A stretch of DNA of 64,000 nucleotides, taken from assembly GCF_040115645.1 (NCBI RefSeq), contig NC_089543.1, forward strand, positions 6,076,001 through 6,140,000. Reading direction: 5' to 3'. A model generated the notes under the pieces. That model was not told where the DNA came from and searched no databases. It worked only from the letters and a program-made list of their open reading frames with translations. The position numbers were made by a program, and so were the translations under genes. The DNA is from Euwallacea fornicatus (lineage: Eukaryota > Arthropoda > Insecta > Coleoptera > Curculionidae). Positions 35,471 through 49,900 of the stretch are shown piece after piece. Numbering within the stretch: the first letter of the stretch is position 1; the number at the start of each line of letters is the position of its first letter.

Positions 35471-37039
35471 CGAGTTGTCGCGGGTCGCTTAGTTGACTCT
35501 GATCCCATAATATCGATGGTAAGGATCAATAAAAAAGAAAAGTGGGATGTAATAGCATCGCTTTATGAAACATTAAAATGTATTTCACTTGACTTTTCCC
35601 GGAAAAGCGACAAATTTGTTGAATTCGGTTCAATGGGCGAACTAACCGGATAATACTGATTCGTCATGAAAACAATGAGCAAATTTATTGGTCGGAACAG
35701 TGAATTGCAGAAGCAATAAACGTTAACGAAGAAAATATGAGCTCAATCTCCTTGTATATAAGACGATGACGAGATTTATTATCCTCAGATAGAGACAAAC
35801 CTGCGTTCTCCGGAAACTGGAAGTGAAAACTACAGGAAGCCGGAAGTTCTTCCAACTAGTCGTTCCAAGAATAATCGTTTTTCTTGATTGCTTGTATTAG
35901 CTTTGGTCCAGAATAAATGCGTTACGGATTTATTTTCTAACGGCGACTATGGCCTGATCTTTATTCATTTTTCGCTTTTTCCTTTGTTCGGTCCCAGCAT
36001 TTATGAGTATAATGCGCCCATGTTTGCTACGATTGACCCTTGGCGGCATCAACCATTATAGTACAAATTATTTATTGCCCTCCACTGGAACTTGAATGCA
36101 TGGACCCTTTGTCTTTCACATTTTATTGTTGCACATATCAATAACCCTACTCGCGCACTCAACTGCATCAAGGGGCACCACCTTCATTGACCGTTCTGTC
36201 CTCCAGAAGACTCGTTACAATTATCCAGCAGGGTAAATTGACCACCGAAAGAAAAGCGTATTCAATTTGTCCCAAATTTCCCGACAGCATTGCGTGAGTT
36301 ACAGTATCCACGGACAAGCGGGGCGATTAAGGTAAAGCCTTAGTGAGCAGTAATCCACATTCAGGAGCCATATGTTGCTCCAATTAATTTATAGTTTTAT
36401 ATAAAGCAGGGATAGATGTTCGGTATGGTTTCAGCAGGGCACGGGTCTTATTAATTAGTCATCGGCATGTGGAGCAGTGTCCAATAATTAATGCCAATTA
36501 ATTCCGGTAATTAGGTAAAACATTGCAACCCTATTAGGGTGACATTGCTACACGCTATTATTTAGAACTATCTGCAGGAGTGCGAAATGCATCTACGCAT
36601 TGGGCGGCTTGTAGGGGCACATGTATTAGCGGATCTTGTATGTTTGAGAACTCCGGCAGCGGCTACTGAACGTTTTGATGAAGTACGTTAATAGCTTTAC
36701 TGAATCGAGTACAGCGGGAGGAAAAACCATGTGAACTCGAAAGGATGAAATCCGCTACTTGGATTATGTCAAGTTTAAATGGGCGACCGTCCGCCCTACC
36801 TAATGAGCCGTTGGAGATAATTCCTGCTACACCGAATAATAAGGGGGGAAAGGCTCCATGGGGTGGATACTGAGAAACTGCCGAAAAAGTATCAAAAATG
36901 TGGTGTACTTTCTGATTTCTAGTACGTTGGCCCGCACGCTCTCCGGATTTTGCCCCATTAGATTAATTTGAATAAAAACAAAGCTGATCATTGCTGCCTA
37001 AAATCGATACGGCGAGTCCCGAATATGATATCTTTGCCG

Positions 37040-37170
37040 AGGGCCGTTCTCAGCAGCTCTGACTCCCTGGGCGAAATTTTTAATCCCCCCCTCAAAAAAA
37101 AAACCGTCGAAGAGAAAACTCCGTCGCTCTGCGCCTTCGCCAAGCCTCGTCCCCCGTAACTCTGGCACCG
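37040..37170 (+). repeat. Dispersed repeat fragment, copy 2, possibly a short MITE
   Basis: GAGGGCCGTTCTCAGCAG, TCTGACTCCCTGGGCGAAA and TTTTTAATCCCCCCCTC match copy 1 at 35409. Its far end, CGTAACTCTGGCACCGGC, is a weak inverted match to CAGGGCCGG-type termini, so the whole may be a 130-base MITE. Confidence 0.5.
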
Positions 37171-38444
37171 GCTTTTCCCCAAATTAAGGCGATCTCGCAT
37201 CTCTCTTGGTTGCCGAGAAGCTGACTTCCAGAAACGGACACCCGGCACACCCATGCGTCTACCTACGAATATAACCGACACCAGTGGTTTTTATCTGCGT
37301 ATGTTGGGGCGCATTCTTTATCTGTGGAAATGGGACTAACAAAAAGCTTCGGCAATTCGGCACTCGGCAATAAACCGTAAAATATCTATAAATCCTGAAA
37401 AGCGATAAAATTGCCGTTTAAAAAAGTAGATGAGATCTTTTAAGAGCTACGGGATTTTGACATAAGCGTGTGAATATTGATAGTCATGACTTGCTACCCC
37501 AAGAGCCCTTCGGGATAGTAAAATTCGGCTAGTAAAAATAAATACAACAGTGATTTATGTCCTTACTTTATTCAAAGCAACGTCACATAAACGCTTTTAT
37601 GGCATATAACGAATTTTACCCAGAGATACTTGATTTTTTCTATTAACTAGATGGATAAAACGGTTTATGGTAAATAGACAATATAGTTTACTGCCAGAGA
37701 TAGAGTTTCGCTTTATAAGTAGGTAATGCCTTTAATATCCGTACTGCCTTTGTCGACCCAAATCTCACAGTTAATTTTCAGGCAATTATTTCCATTGTCA
37801 TTCACTGGGTCTATTATGACAGCAAAAGGCAAATAATTTGTGTGATGTTAGTAAAATTTTATGAGCTGTTAATGCCTGGGTCAGCTGGTAATTAGGCATG
37901 TGAGACGGTTGGTAAACCGCCGAAATCCCTGTTCATTTTCAGTGATAGGGATCCTCGTGTGAAATCATTCGCACGCAACTGGTTCTCCTGGGAACCACAT
38001 TTTGAGTTGGATTTACGTACACTGGAGTGGTTCCCTTGTTGTCATTGCTCTTTTCGTACGTACCCACACACAGAGGTTTTCAACGAAAAGCAGCCACCCT
38101 CGGTGTCTCTCCAAACTATCTTTTGATCGAAAATTGCCAAGACATGTCAGTAAAAATGGCGAATGTCATGTAAAAATACGAATTTCTGTCATCAAACTTG
38201 CAGCCGTTACGGTCACCCCCTCTGAATTTTCAAATGGCACCTCTAATTTCGAATGCACAGGTCAATTCATAAGGAATGCATTCTACTATTCCCTTTGTGT
38301 GTTCGCTTCGAATTGAGACATAAAAAAATGATAAACTATTTGTGTTTATGTTGGTTAAAGTGCCGAGAGCAGTGCGGGTGCCTTTCGTCTTTAACGTTGA
38401 AGAACCCCGTACAAGTGACCAAAGACGATCACCGCAAATATGCA

Positions 38445-39370
38445 TACAGGGTGATTCTAGATAAATGGGACCAGCAAGTATCTTGAAATCGAGGAGATCT
38501 ACCAAAATAGTTTTTTTTGTAATTTTCAGGGGCCCAACTTTTAATGCTGTCAATTCGTTTTCCAAGGTCACCTTCACCTGTCATTTGGGGTCAACTTAGT
38601 TTGTTCAAATGGAACGCCCGTTTTTTTTTAGAGATTCGAATTCTTCGTCGATAATAAAAATGTTTCGACTTGAACCGTTTTTTGCGGAAACTGATCAAAT
38701 TTATAAAAATACTCGATACAAACTAAACGCTTTATTAAGCTTTATTAAGGTATTCGAACAATTTTCATTGCTATGTGGGAAATTTGACTTGTAAAAAAAT
38801 CAGCCCGATAAACGTCGGAAATGGGGCCGCCGCTGTCCAAGGCACTTGACAATTCTATTTTTAAACTATCGTTGCGGTGGGATGATGTGGTTGGCCCTCG
38901 ACCATAAACGGTATTTTTCCAACGACCCAAAAAAAACTGACGAAGTCAAATCTGGTGACCATCCAGTTGACTACACCGCTACGCCCATTCGACCTTTGTG
39001 GAAAATCTCCATTTAGAACTTCTTTGACAGTTTCGGAAGACAATAAAATTTCCTTAAAAACGATGCATCACATTCCTATGCCTAAACGGGCACATTTCAC
39101 CCATGAATGCGGCTTCGTGCATCACCTCTCTGCATGAGTATAATTTGGCATTTTTGCCGAAGATTTTTGCTCCGGTACCGCGACGCGAAGGTTTTAAACA
39201 AATCAATCGTGAACTCTACAAACTGTGACAAAATCATCAACGAAATTGATGATCGAGTTGCAATCTCCGTGTAAAATACCAACACAGAACAGTGGCGTGG
39301 CAACAAAGTAAGCTTATTTCGAAATTGCAAAATCGATGTGTGAGCGCCACCCTTCCTGGAACACCCAGTA
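38445..39370 (-). mobile_element. Degenerate mariner/Tc-type transposon, about 925 bases
   Basis: The left end is TACAGGGTGATTC after TA at 38445-38446; the right end, read inward, is TACTGGGTGTTCC with TA at 39369-39370. The interior carries a broken transposase on the minus strand. The terminal repeats match only over the first nine or ten bases, so the limits are inferred from both end motifs and the coding relic between them. Confidence 0.6.
38745..39151 (-). pseudogene. Transposase remnant with internal deletion (mariner-like type)
   Basis: Minus strand. A possible start at 39151 reads MPNYTHAER, like the opening of the HTH domain common in arthropod transposases of this kind. Soon after, the frame breaks and a large internal part is missing. 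It resumes with VLNGDFPQRSNGRSGVVNW, which matches the FPQRWIGR-GPV-WP segment of such transposases, then FDFVSFFWVVGKI in place of SPDLTPLDFFLWG, and in another frame WKNTVYGRGPTTSS in place of the usual LK(N/D)-VY stretch. The catalytic motif is destroyed. Recognition rests on motif order recalled from the family, not on an alignment. Confidence 0.55.
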
Positions 39371-40723
39371 TATTAATGCGAAGCATGAGCTGTTGTCCGG
39401 AATTCATCCTTGTGGTAGTATGTTCTTCTCGATACAGCTACATTTCAAAGAAAAAAAACCAGATCGATATGCGTCCAACGATGTAGGCCTAATTTGTATT
39501 GTGGTCACACTGAGATTGTGCAATTAAATCATATTATACGGTTAATAATGTAGCACAACAGGGGATTGATTAACTATTCGGCACCTTGATCTATAATACT
39601 GTTACCGCACCGCGTGGTTAACGCTTGCATTATGCGCAAGGACCTCGATTATTAATATTTCCACGGAAATGAGTTTTAATTTGATTTGCGGTTATGGAAT
39701 AGACGGTCAATTAAGCCGCATTATTCAGTTTCAGGTCATCTAATGTCTATGGGATTATGCGAAACCACAATGCGATTTTGGTGAATAAATTCGATTGCGT
39801 AAATTGCCATTACACCTATGTGTACGACATTGAAAATCGGTAAAACGTATAGTTCGCCAATTTGTCAAGAAGCGTTATCTTCGAGATGAGATTTGGACGA
39901 ACGCAATTAGCATCTTCCGAGGAAATTTCGCATTTTGAGCTCAAAGCTTCTCTACGCAAACAAAGAGTAGGTAGATCCTCAATGCTCCAGGGGAAACGAA
40001 GTTGTAAATTACTAATTAGTGTTGGTCTCAAATCCTGCATCAAGGAAGATAGTGCCGTAATTAAGTTAATTGCAAAGTTCGTAAGATTAATTTAATTGAA
40101 CAAGCACATATTTAGACTGACTTATTAGTTGCGTATAAATCAACATTTCGGTTGGTTCTATTTGCTGTTAGTTTACTACTTGTTTGCTATATTACCGTTC
40201 ACTTAAATACATACTATAGGTATTTGGCCTCAAGCCATCTGCAAATACGTGTTAGTCCTACAGTGAATAGCAAATTAGCGCAAAGTGAAATCATGTTCAG
40301 ATATCTCCCCGAATAGCTGATTATTTGTTAAATAAGAGGAAGTTGGAAGAGGGCGTAGATTAGGTGCATTCAGACTGCATTATCCGAACCGTAATATCTT
40401 TGCAGAAAGACCATGGTCTTCGACCCAAGAGGGGAGCCCGCAGTCCAGCCGCGCATGTCATTTGAGACGGGCTGTTGCCGGTTACGTCACACGGCGGTAA
40501 CCGCCGGCAGCATCTGCAGGGGACCGATGGCGCCCTTTCAGCTGATGTTTCATACCTCCATTTCCACCAAGACGACTAAGATGAAGATTTACGTGTAGCG
40601 AGATAATGGATTGGAACAACATCTGGACGGATGGATGTTTGCGGTTTCCGGAGGTTCGGCCCGGACCCCCGGAAGCGCGCGGACAACTTTTCGTTTCACC
40701 TTCACACTTTCAATCGAAACGTG

Positions 40724-40733
40724 ATCACCCTGT
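40724..40733 (-). repeat. Isolated transposon end motif (TCACCCTGTA)
   Basis: Reverse complement TACAGGGTGA, the terminal motif of several elements in this window. No partner end was identified, so this is a remnant or an element with a diverged second end. Confidence 0.4.
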
Positions 40734-43700
40734 AAGTTCCGCCCAGCGATTCTCCCCCGACGTTGCCATAAACGGGATTAAATTTCTGACCCGATGCAGA
40801 AACGTCGCGGAACAATTCGAGTCATTATTTATTCCTAATAAAACGGGGCCATGTTATCATAGTTAAGGCACCAAGGACACTCCAGATTACATTTATTTCG
40901 TTATTATTTCCTTGCATTTCGCGCCAAGGCCGCAAATGCAATAATAATATGGTTTACGATGCCCTTGCAAACGCTTCGATAGTTCTGACCATGAAAAACT
41001 TTTATCATGTTACACGAGAGCTGTAGCTTTTAAGCCATTATCGACGACAAATGCATTTATGCAATTCGGAAAAATCGTCCTTCCGCAGAACAAGAGCAGA
41101 CAAAAACAATTTACCTTGAAAAGTTATTTATAAAGTCAAGTGCGGGCACAGTTCAAATGACCTATATCAGGACGAACAAAGCGGAATCGATATTATATGA
41201 CAAAGACGCGCTCACTAGAGGAGCTAATTGGGGGTGAATTAAATAGCCCTTTGTTCTTTGGTAATATAATTCCACCTCTAAAGCTAAAAATAAAATTTTC
41301 GCATAAAAGCAACAAGTCCCATTTAAAGCGACTTAATTAAAATTCTAGTTGAAACGGACAATAATGGTCGTTATTGAATCACGAAATGATCCATCTAATC
41401 AGTTGCAAGGAAACTATGCAGAAACTACTGGAGAGTAATCAACAGAAAATGCTTACGTTAAAGTTGTATCGATTGCCTAAAAGCTCTTGAACCTTCAGGC
41501 AACTGGGTAAAGTATTCTGTCATAAAAGTTTAGTGTGTGGAATGCCGAGAACAAAGGTTGGTTACCTCTTAAAGCTAAAATATATGCTTTCATCGGGCAT
41601 TCCCCTAAATAAAACCAAATATGCTTTGTTTTGCTTCAAGTTTGAATTGGTCTAAAGTGCTATAAGCAATAAGGCTCCTTTATGCATATGCAAGAAACCT
41701 CTAATCGACTAATTCACTAATTGTTTTCTGCGCTCAACGGATCAATTTGACGCGAATTCGAGCCAAATTTCCAAATTGAATCCGCAATTTACGGTAATGG
41801 CGTGCATAAATTCGTCTTCTCATAACTTGGTATTCTACGATACACCAATTACCATCAGCGGCCACTTGGCTGCCTTGCCGCCTGCTTTTTTGACCGTCTG
41901 AGAGCGGGAGGAGGAAGTCAAGTTCAGGGATGTTTGGAATACAGAGTGTTTATTGCAGTACATTGTTAATCTTGCAAATTGGGGGCGCCTCGCGCGGTTT
42001 TTTCCGCCCCCCCGACGGGGGAGCTGAGTTTACAGGGAACGTCCGATTGTCGCTGGCTAGCCGATTTGAGTGAACGCGGCTAACCCGAACTAACTCGGAA
42101 TTATATTTTCGTGGATTTGATCCTCGGCAACGAATTTAATCAGCTTCCCATAAATAATTCCCCGACCCGAGCGAGGCAATAATCGAAAAAAATCCCGTTC
42201 TAGGGCCCCCTAATTTATGTGAATTACGCCATAACAAGAAAAGCATTTTTCCAATTAACTATTTACGAAGAGGCGCTCCTCGAGGACTTAAACGTCATAT
42301 CTGAATGGTTTAATTCGGTTGTAATTTCTGTTGCGGGCATTTATTTCTGTTTGCACTGCTGCTAAATAAAGGGCTGATCCTTCTCGGAATTTAAAGGGAT
42401 TATTATTTCGGGCAAGGGCCGCGCAAAAGTTATTACAAGGAATGAAACGTATAAAAGTATCAGTAATTAAGAAAACAAAAGCGATTTTACTGTTCGAGGG
42501 TTATTCGGGTTTTATGTCTTTCGACTACACTAATTTTTAGGGAAACATTTTAATAATGGTGTAAACAGAATATTTTAGTGCTTATCGTAAATTTTTCTTT
42601 ATTGCTCTTGTAGTAGTGTCAAGTCTACATTCTGCAACAGACATTAAAACTGTTTAATGAGCACTAATTTATATTACAAGTGCTTAGGCACTCTAAAAGT
42701 TTGATCATTTTGTGCTAGCGCTCGTTACGCAATAATTTCCAAAGTTTAAGACGTTAAAGCGCGTTCGAGGCAAAATTAGCAATTGATTTCAATGACACTT
42801 AAGTGTTTTATATCGCAAGAAGGAACCAACTGTTATGGAGCTGCACACAACACAGTTCATTGTCTGAGAGTGGGCCATCGAGTGACGGAATCCAGATCCA
42901 CGATCACGTACGTGTAATTTCAAGATTAACATCAATCGGCGACTTGAGTGTCACGGCAAGTCAATCGTTCTAAATGTGCCAATTAGAGGTGAATTAATCC
43001 AATGGGTTTGACGATGGGCGGCCGATTCTGGCGAAATTTCGAAAATATTCTCCGCACCTAAAGGGATTGGCCTTGGAGGCGACAACACTTCGTAGATTCT
43101 CACCGCGACCTGGGAGATCTCACTTTTTAAACTCTGAGCAATGAGCGGCGCGGGTGGGCCGGGGGAACGGGTCACGACGCGCACCACGAGGCTTAATTAC
43201 ATCCACCTCTCATAGCGACTGCTCCGAGTCTTCCCGAGATATCGGGGCGCTTGCGGCTGGAAAATTGGCCAAAAATTGGTAACGGGGAAGTTTTCAGAAG
43301 AGCTGGGGGGGCGCATTTTTGGTGATTTTTCTCGGATTTCTCCTCACCGCCATTCGGCACGAAGTCAATAGACTCTACTCTATTTCCATCCGTTCGCTGA
43401 AGCCCTCGCTCAGTTTATGGCTCGGTTTGGAAACGGGGAACTAAAACGCAAAAAGAAAAAAAAATCTTACTGCTACAAATACGAACCTCGAGCGAAAGAA
43501 ATTAGCTCATGAGTCCCGTGCTTGGAATTTGATACAACCGATACATTAGAAGGACGATAAATGCGACAGGAAACGTGAACCCTCTCTGATAACAAACAAG
43601 ATTAATGATTGGAACCGTATTTTTTCCTCTAAATATCGCCGAAACTTAATAAAGTTCGTCCACTTTTTCTTTATCCGGCAAGGACCCTAATTGCATTCAG

Positions 43701-44856
43701 TCTATTTCATTTATTTGATTTATCGTCTGTGTTCTTTAAATATGTAGGGACGTTTTATTAAATCAAAGGCATAATTCGGGGCCGATGCCGCGTAAGAAAG
43801 AGGGATTTCGATCAATTTTTACCTTTGTAGTGCAACAAACTCCGGATCATGTCCTTGATTGAATGGACTGAGCGGGAGTTGATCGCTTTGCGTGAGGAGT
43901 AAATACCGAAATTTATCGGTCAATAAACCGACCAAAAGTACGAGTAATCAACCTCCTCTACCTTGTTTCCTTTTAATGGCGCATTGAAACCAGTTAAAAA
44001 CTGAAGTTTAATTAATTAAAAGGTTCCCTTTAAAATCCGTTCAATCCCCTTAATGCGGAAAATAGAGGAAGGCAAAACATGCATCCAGAAAAATTATTAC
44101 TAATTATTAAATTGCTCAACCAATCTCTGGAATATTGGAACGTAGAATTCCTACAAGGGGTATTAATGCCATTAGAATTCCGCAAAATCGTTCGGTATCA
44201 CGCTTTGACACTACACTTTTTCAATTTTTATAGGAGAATTATGCAGATTACATGATCGTTTTCATTTGGGAAATGATTTTAATCATTTTAATGGACTCTC
44301 CCGGAATTAATACTCATTCAAACGCGGGCTTGGCATAAAAATACTGACAAGCAACTTTAAAATTTACGAGAGGGCAATTCAAGATTTTCCGTGAAATTAC
44401 ACCTATTATTTTCGATTATCTCCATCTTCCCGAACAAGGGAGGAGAGGGAGTAAAAATAGACGTTTCCCCGAGTGCAAATATAAAATTCTTTTTTCTTTT
44501 ACTGGCAATGACGGAACGCGTCCTTAACTGTCACTAGAAACCCACTGCAGTTCCCGCTTGAAATAGCTTTTAATCCGGAAACTCTTCGCTATTCTGATTT
44601 AGGACTTAAAACGTTATCCCACAAGGGCCTCGACTTAGTCGCCCTTCGGTCCGACCATCGTAATCACCCCGGGTTAGGTGTTATTCGGCCGGCCCCTGGA
44701 CGCCTCCTCCCCGAGTCTCGGAACCACCTCCGGAAGAGGGAGCGGGGGGCTAACAGGCGAGGAGGGCGAGAAGAAGTTATTAGAAGCGCACCGGTAGCAT
44801 CGATCCCCAGCCGGAATCCGTACGTGGTTCACAATATTCAGTAGCTATCAATTCCC

Positions 44857-44882
44857 CCTCTCTCTCTCTCTCTCTCTCTCTG
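44857..44882. repeat. CT dinucleotide microsatellite
   Basis: An uninterrupted run of about 12 CT units, followed by TGTCTC. Confidence 0.95.
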
Positions 44883-46191
44883 TCTCGATGCCATTTCGAT
44901 AACAATATCGATATCAGCGGTGGGCGACGGAGCGAAGCTGACAAATTCCTTAAAATTGTGACGCGCAGTGCGCGCGCACAGGGCCGTACCACGTAGCCCT
45001 GTGTGTAAAGCCAGGAGCTGGAGACCCGCGTAACGGTTATCGATACGACCAGGGGAATCTCAGCGCCATACCAGCAGGATCGAAGTCAGATCAACACGCA
45101 TTCCGAAGGTTATTGAGTGAGTCATGCGCGTTTAAAGCCAGCGCGACCCGTGATCCGTGCCTCAGCTGAGGTCATGGTGACCTTCTGGTTCTATTGTCAC
45201 TGAGCCTGCTTAGCATCCCGGTGCAAGGGATAACGACTTAGTAATATGAATAATGCACCAATCAAAAGCTCCGTTATCCGCGGTTGTGAGTCATGCCCTT
45301 CTTATTTTCGTCAATAATACTTTTGTCCTGTACCGCAACATGTTACAGTCGTTCGGACTATAAACCCAACTTTACTGTATATTTTATTGATATTATATCT
45401 GGAATAAGTAACACTCGCATTGAATTAGATTAGGTTTTATTGGTGAAGCGCTGTGAGACATAAAATTTTATTCGTGATCAGTTTCAACGACTGGACGGCC
45501 ATTGTGGGAAAACACATATAAATTTTAAAGCTAAAGTCGTTTTTTTTCTTCTCTCCGCAGTATATGAACCATGAAAAATTAGTCGCTGGGCGCAAAGGGT
45601 CAGCGACAAGTCCGATATCTTTCCCGCCCCAGATCGGATTATAATAGGACAAGATAGGGACGTTCGGGGATATCTGTCGAATAATAATGCTGAAACTGGA
45701 GGAGGGACTTGAAAACGACAATTCAATTTCTTTCGGTGATAGATCTCCACTCGAAGAGGAAATCTTGACGCGTCCGAATTGGCAATTTTAAAGTTTGCGC
45801 TTGGGACCCCCATGACCACGGGCTTTGGGGCCTTTTTATGCGCTCTGCCGCTGCATTGAAATTTTTCATAAAAGCGAGTCAAGTGTAATTCAATTATCCT
45901 AAAACTCCTACATCCTCCACACAAAGAATTATCCTCTAAAAGGTTTCCCTGTTCTAAAAAAGCAATTTGCCAGAGTAAATAAAATACCTGCCGTATCTGC
46001 AGTTCATCTTATCTTAATAATGAAACGGAATATTTTCTTTAAAATTTCCCGGCGCACTCACTTCATCTCGTTTTGTTCATTATGTTTTATTTCCTGATAG
46101 AGTGGAGGATTCTGCCTCAAAAGTTATGAATGTTCGTTGTTCTAATCTAAAAAAGCATTTGATGATTGAAAGGCATCCGAATACCCAACTC

Positions 46192-46214
46192 GGGGGAGGG
46201 GGAGGGGGGGGGGA
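46192..46214 (+). repeat. G-rich run with G-quadruplex potential
   Basis: Runs of five, five or more and ten G separated by single A residues give enough G-tracts for a quadruplex on the plus strand. Function unknown. Confidence 0.6.
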
Positions 46215-46945
46215 GAAAACGTGTATGCCGACGACCCACCCTTGGGATTCAATTTTGCATGCGGATTGACAATAATAACAATATACTTCTAAAGAAATGA
46301 GCTTTTAAAGCCTGTGAACAGTCTTTGATGTACATATTAACAATCCGGAAGCAAACTACCCCCCTTTTGCTCTTCTCGTTGCGTTTTCCTCGAAATTCGT
46401 ATTTTTTATTTAATGTTCCAGAAGAAAAACATTTATTATTCTGCAGCATGAGCACAGATGGATTAATATTAAACTTTGATGTCGGAAGCATAAAGAATTC
46501 TTTGAGAGACGGATGTGTCTCTTCGCCTGAAATTAACGTAAGATTAAACCCAAGGGAGTTTAGATAGGAAAGGACAGAGAACGGGACAAGATGTAGCCAG
46601 CATGAGCATTTCTCAGGGAGAAAACTCAATTTGCACACGCCGAAAATCCGTTGGCGCCCGCGAGGAAAATGAAAGTTGATGGTGGCTGCCGAAAATCGAA
46701 ACGCCGGATGTGAAGTGTGGCACGTGGCAGGAGAGGGAAGTTCCGAGGGTGACGCGTCAATCGTTCTAAGTCTCCCCGCCAAATAAACTGAAGAGAAGAT
46801 GAAAACTCTTTTTTGAGAATTTCAGATTTTTTCGTGTATCTCCCGAATTCATGGGAATTTTTCGAATTTTCCAACGGCAAACTCCAAATTGCGTAACTTC
46901 GGCCCGATTTCATCGAACTCGTGAGACCCTCGCAGCGGAACTGTG

Positions 46946-46956
46946 AACACCCTGTA
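46946..46956 (-). repeat. Isolated transposon end motif (AACACCCTGTA)
   Basis: Reverse complement TACAGGGTGTT, matching the termini of other elements here. The upstream partner was not found. Confidence 0.45.
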
Positions 46957-49900
46957 CGTTGCCGTGGTCACTTAATGCCGGATCGGATCATAAATAATCA
47001 AAGTTGTTCACCGGCAGGAAAATTTATGTCCTAAACCATTGATTGATGAATTGTCGTAAATTGATGACTTATTTGTATTTAGCAGTGTACAGTATCAAAT
47101 TTACTGCCGCCGATATCTCGGGGCGGGCACAAAGAGACATATATTATTGGCAAGCCCTTCTGTCCATTAAGCAGTAGAATTTAATCTTTCCTAATGACAA
47201 AACAAGACTAAGAAGAGATTTGCTCGAGTTTAGTTTTACGATGTACGAGCCATTAAATTTTCGGAACAATAAACTTCCAGGGTTTCAGAACACAACGGAT
47301 AGGTACATATAATTTAAGGCTTTATTTGTTGAGTGCATTCAGAGATCTTCAAAAAACTCAAGTAATTACGTGTGGGCAATAAACCTCAAAAGAGATGTCG
47401 GCAGGATTCACCCGACCTAAACGAATCCTCGAGGAAAGAAAAAATCCGCATTTTGAACGGGTATTCCTCGAGCCCACCCTTAAACTCGGTTACGACGCCT
47501 CCAATCATGCTCATTTTGAAGATTTATGAGAATGACTCATCATAGATTAACAAGAATTTTTCCGTAGCGCGAGTAAAATTCTTAATTAAGAAACGTCCTG
47601 ACGATGTTCTTTTTTTTTTTTTTTTTGATTCAAACGATTTCAATTTCCGCAAAAAAAAATAACAAAAATAAAATGATTTTCGCAAATATCTCGGAAACTT
47701 GCGATGACACGGTTAGTTCCTGGGGGTCTCGTTAACAATCCCCAACAGCAGCATCGTTGCGCATCTCTCACCGTTTCGGAGATACCGATAGCAATCTACT
47801 TGGCAGAGTTCCACTTGGCAGAACTCGTCTCCGTTCTGCAGATGCCCCCAATTCCCGATGTTGTCATTGACACTGACCCATTAATCATGTTTCCCGATTT
47901 GCTGCTCTTCTTTCAACCGTTTTTGTTCCGCTGTCCCTGTCCTCGACTCCATTGATTTTTTTAAAATATTTTTTCGCCCTTGTGTGGGAGTCACAACTGG
48001 GGAAAATTCGGCCAGAACTTCTCTCAAGGGAAAGAAACTGAAAATGCCATAGATACACAGTTCTCCTAAATACATTTCAGGGATATAAGTTAATCCTTCT
48101 TCGCAGTTCTTTTATTTTACTTGGTTGATTCTCTGCACGTTCCTGGATCAAGACCATAATACTCAGCCATTGGTAAATATTGATGACAAACAGTTGCTTT
48201 TTCCCTTTTCCGATTCTTTGTCTGGAAAGATCGATTGCTCAATTTTTCTTGTCGAGTGACACGTGCTGCGGACAATATGGAGGTTATTAGGTAAAAGTCT
48301 AAGTAAATACTCTGAGAGAATGTGGATGAATTGGATCCTTTTAGATCCGTTAGTTCGGGATCGACACAATATTGTGTTATTTAATACGGTTTCGGAGTCG
48401 GTATTCCCCGATGAGATCCAGCTGGATCCTGGGATATTTACGGGGGTCGTCGGACGCTTATCTGGCCGACGAGACGCCATGATCTTTTCCTGAGGTCGGG
48501 AACATCGACAAGCCTGACTGGTCGAGGTGGAGCGCTCCCCCCGTCCTCTCAATTTCTCTCACGAGTTTCTTCATTCATTTGACACATCCCGCAGCGTTCT
48601 CACTTTCGGCAGTGGAGCGTCCGCTGACGTGGTCGCAGGACGGCTCCACCGCTACCAAATCAATCGATAGAATTTGATTGGATCGGATCCCTTTCGCACG
48701 CAACCACTTCGACTTGGACACAATATTATTGCCATTTAAGATGATTTTGCACTTTACGTTTCCCGATGCCATTCAACTTAATTAATCCCTTAATTAAAAC
48801 TGACCGAGGCTGCAGATAACAATTTCCTGAGTCCCGGTCGAATTTTCCCTCTCTGGGTTTTCAATTTTTGGCCTCACTGATTAAATAAAGTACGTAACGA
48901 GAGGTCATCTATCAGCTCAGCCAACCGAAAAAATTAATTTCTCTATTTTTTGCTTCTTTCTCCTGCCTACCCAGAGGGCCGACATCGACATGATAATCTT
49001 ATTACGTATTGATTAAAATGAGATTATCTAGAGCGGCAGAAAAGGCAGTCCTGAAGTTGATTATTTGACGCTGCTTTTGCCAGCCAGATTCAAAAAAATG
49101 CACTTTGGAACAAACCACGGAAAAGCGAACCGATGCAAATTCCTTATCTGGTCGCTGACATGTAGCCCGAAAGGCCCTGAAGCTTAAAGACGCTAATTTA
49201 TATGTTGCAAGGGTTGGTATTCATCTTTGATTAGGAACGTATCTCCCAGACAAAGGGCAATTTCATTCAGTTCATTAATTATGTATTCTGGTCAGTAATA
49301 AGTTTGTCTAGGTTAGTGGCTCGTTTATTTTACGGCGATATTGCGTTTGCCATTGTTTAACGATCAGAGAACCTGTATACATCATTAAATTTTAATTACA
49401 CGAGGCTGAACTCCGAATTTTATTGTGTATCGTTGAAGTAATTAATGTGGGCTTATTATCATTTTGGGCATGACATTTGGAGGATAGTGCTGATAGCGAA
49501 TATTTCAGCGGCAATATTTGTTTTAGTATGTTTGTGAAACACTCCGATTCGCAAATAAAACAGAGCGTCGCGACAAACAGACGTCGAGGACGAGAACACG
49601 GCACGTTCCCAGGCGTCGAATCTGCGCGTGCCCACTGGCCGGCCCCCGCGCCGGTGCAGGGAGCGCGCGTCGCACGAGCTCGCCTCATGCGCGCCAACTG
49701 CCAGAGCGTTCCTATCGTTTTTTTCTCTACTTAAAACAGGAATTCGCCAGTTAAACGCGAACAACATCTAACCGTGCGTCATAAACAACGTCGGTCCTGA
49801 TGATGCTTTATACCGCAGGTACTTAATTGCTCGGCATTAACGAGAAATCAAATCACTCACGGTTGCAGTATTGTGTTTGCTAGATGCCGAGGCGGGATTG

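Larger units (their letters stand above)
35027..38444. other. Non-coding stretch with two related repeat fragments
   Basis: No protein-coding gene was recognised. It contains the related fragments at 35409-35470 and 37040-37170. Confidence 0.4.

Noticed and set aside
46249..46782. Longest anonymous open frame (177 codons, minus strand).
   Set aside because: No motif or domain; composition looks like chance reading of non-coding DNA, and it overlaps other open frames.
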